Assembly: GCA_016194305.1 (NCBI GenBank)
Contig: JACQBW010000035.1
Span: forward strand, 1-64,000
Direction: 5' to 3'
DNA from: Nitrospirota bacterium
GTDB lineage: Bacteria; Nitrospirota; Nitrospiria; JACQBW01
Length of the DNA: 64,000 bases
Shown here: piece by piece, positions 63,663 through 64,000 of the stretch
How positions within the stretch are numbered: the stretch's first letter is position 1
How the letters are laid out: every line of letters begins with the position of its first letter
Made by a program: the position numbers and the translations under genes
Notes under the pieces: model-generated
What the model saw: the letters and a program-made list of their open reading frames with translations, nothing else
What the model was told of the DNA's origin: nothing
Databases searched by the model: none

Positions 63663-64000
63663 AATCCTTTTCAGCTTCATGGTTGCAGTTTTCGTTTTCT
63701 TGTTTTTATTTGTAAACTCTTCACAAATCTTGGCCGCCAAGGACCCATCTGAAAAGAGCGAAAAGAAAGAAATGGAGGAAAGCCATCTGACTCCTCTGCT
63801 CAAAGAGCTCGTCAAAAAAACGAAAGAAAAGGATAAAAAGATTCCGATCATCATCACCTTCAAAAGCGATCCGATCAGGACGCACGGTTTTGGACAGCGG
63901 TTGAACCGGCAAGAGATTGAAAACGAGCTTAAGAAACAGGCGAATGACTCTCAGTCCGTGGTGTTGAAATATTTAAAGGGGAAGGAGCAGGCGAAAAGAG
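63652..64000 (+). CDS. partial exported protein with I9-like N terminus, possible subtilisin-family protease
   Basis: The open frame runs off the right edge; 116 residues are visible. A signal peptide covers about 1-29 (hydrophobic run VAVFVFLFLFVNSS, ending LAA). A charged linker is followed by KKIPIIITFKSDPIRTHGFG, then LNRQEIENELKKQANDSQSV and VLKYLKGKEQAKR. This parallels KIPVILIFD and LSRDEMNRNLKEHARVSQKE in the preceding lipoprotein, so both share a propeptide-like domain. In S8 proteases such a domain precedes the catalytic part, which would lie beyond the window. GAGGAG precedes the ATG. Confidence 0.6.
   Translation, partial: MKNKILFSFMVAVFVFLFLFVNSSQILAAKDPSEKSEKKEMEESHLTPLLKELVKKTKEKDKKIPIIITFKSDPIRTHGFGQRLNRQEIENELKKQANDSQSVVLKYLKGKEQAKR

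Overview
The window is ordinary bacterial chromosome of moderate GC from a Gram-negative, motile or chemotactic, heterotrophy-capable bacterium. Evidence for this includes lipobox lipoproteins, FadE-type beta-oxidation, a chemotaxis set, HemN and an oxidative pentose phosphate operon. Gene content and the TAL-PGI-type glucose-6-phosphate isomerase would suit a Nitrospirota-like or related lineage, but no rRNA or ribosomal protein lies in the window, so the taxonomy is only a guess. There is no phage, integrase, insertion sequence or CRISPR array.

Layout. 0.4-3.4 kb (minus): pyrF-pabB-pabC, for pyrimidine and p-aminobenzoate synthesis. 3.5-9.0 kb (plus): a DUF3422 membrane protein, a glutamine-synthetase-like ligase + SDR + aldehyde dehydrogenase cassette (probably a gamma-glutamyl-amine type pathway), and a PilZ protein. 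9.0-20 kb: ogt, a TPR protein, a cupin, a HAD phosphatase, msrB, hemN, an M29-like aminopeptidase, fadE, an NHL-repeat protein, a PAS-LuxR regulator with four cysteines, and YceI. 20-25 kb: a GGQ release-factor-like protein, the fluoride channel crcB, and cheA-mcp-cheW. 25-31 kb: a TPR protein followed by a pgi-gnd-zwf-pgl operon. 31-34.8 kb: iscA, an HscA/DnaK chaperone, membrane proteins and tag. 34.8-38.9 kb (minus): a GGDEF-EAL protein beside a FIST sensor, and two small secreted proteins. 39-44.5 kb (plus): fadD, thiolase, 3-hydroxyacyl-CoA dehydrogenase and enoyl-CoA hydratase, which with fadE form a near-complete beta-oxidation set. 45.3-51.8 kb (minus): rsmA, pdxA, lemA, a TPM-domain protein, a nucleotidyltransferase-like protein, a dCache-HAMP-GAF sensor and a DUF2231 protein.

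Two families of dispersed palindromic repeats sit between genes at 42-48 kb. Family 1 is a ~120 bp long inverted repeat with three copies. Family 2 is a ~69 bp element with two copies in opposite orientation.

The most striking part is 52-62.6 kb. A tRNA-Cys is followed by a very AT-rich, gene-free stretch that ends in a textbook sigma-54 (-24/-12) promoter. This drives three consecutive exported proteins that each begin with a homologous double-cupredoxin module. The first keeps all copper ligands of domain 1 (type 1 site plus half of the trinuclear cluster) and has lost those of domain 2. The second has lost domain 1 ligands and keeps the domain 2 half-set. The third, 2404 residues long, has lost both and continues into Ig-like, SdrD/CnaB-like, IPT/TIG, right-handed beta-helix and CARDB domains. 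Together the first two supply exactly one complete multicopper-oxidase ligand set (4 type 1 ligands and 8 trinuclear His). This suggests an obligate heteromeric, split multicopper oxidase on a giant extracellular scaffold. A strong terminator closes the unit. It is followed by a lipoprotein, a stand-alone I9-propeptide-like lipoprotein and the start of what may be a subtilisin-like protease cut by the window edge.
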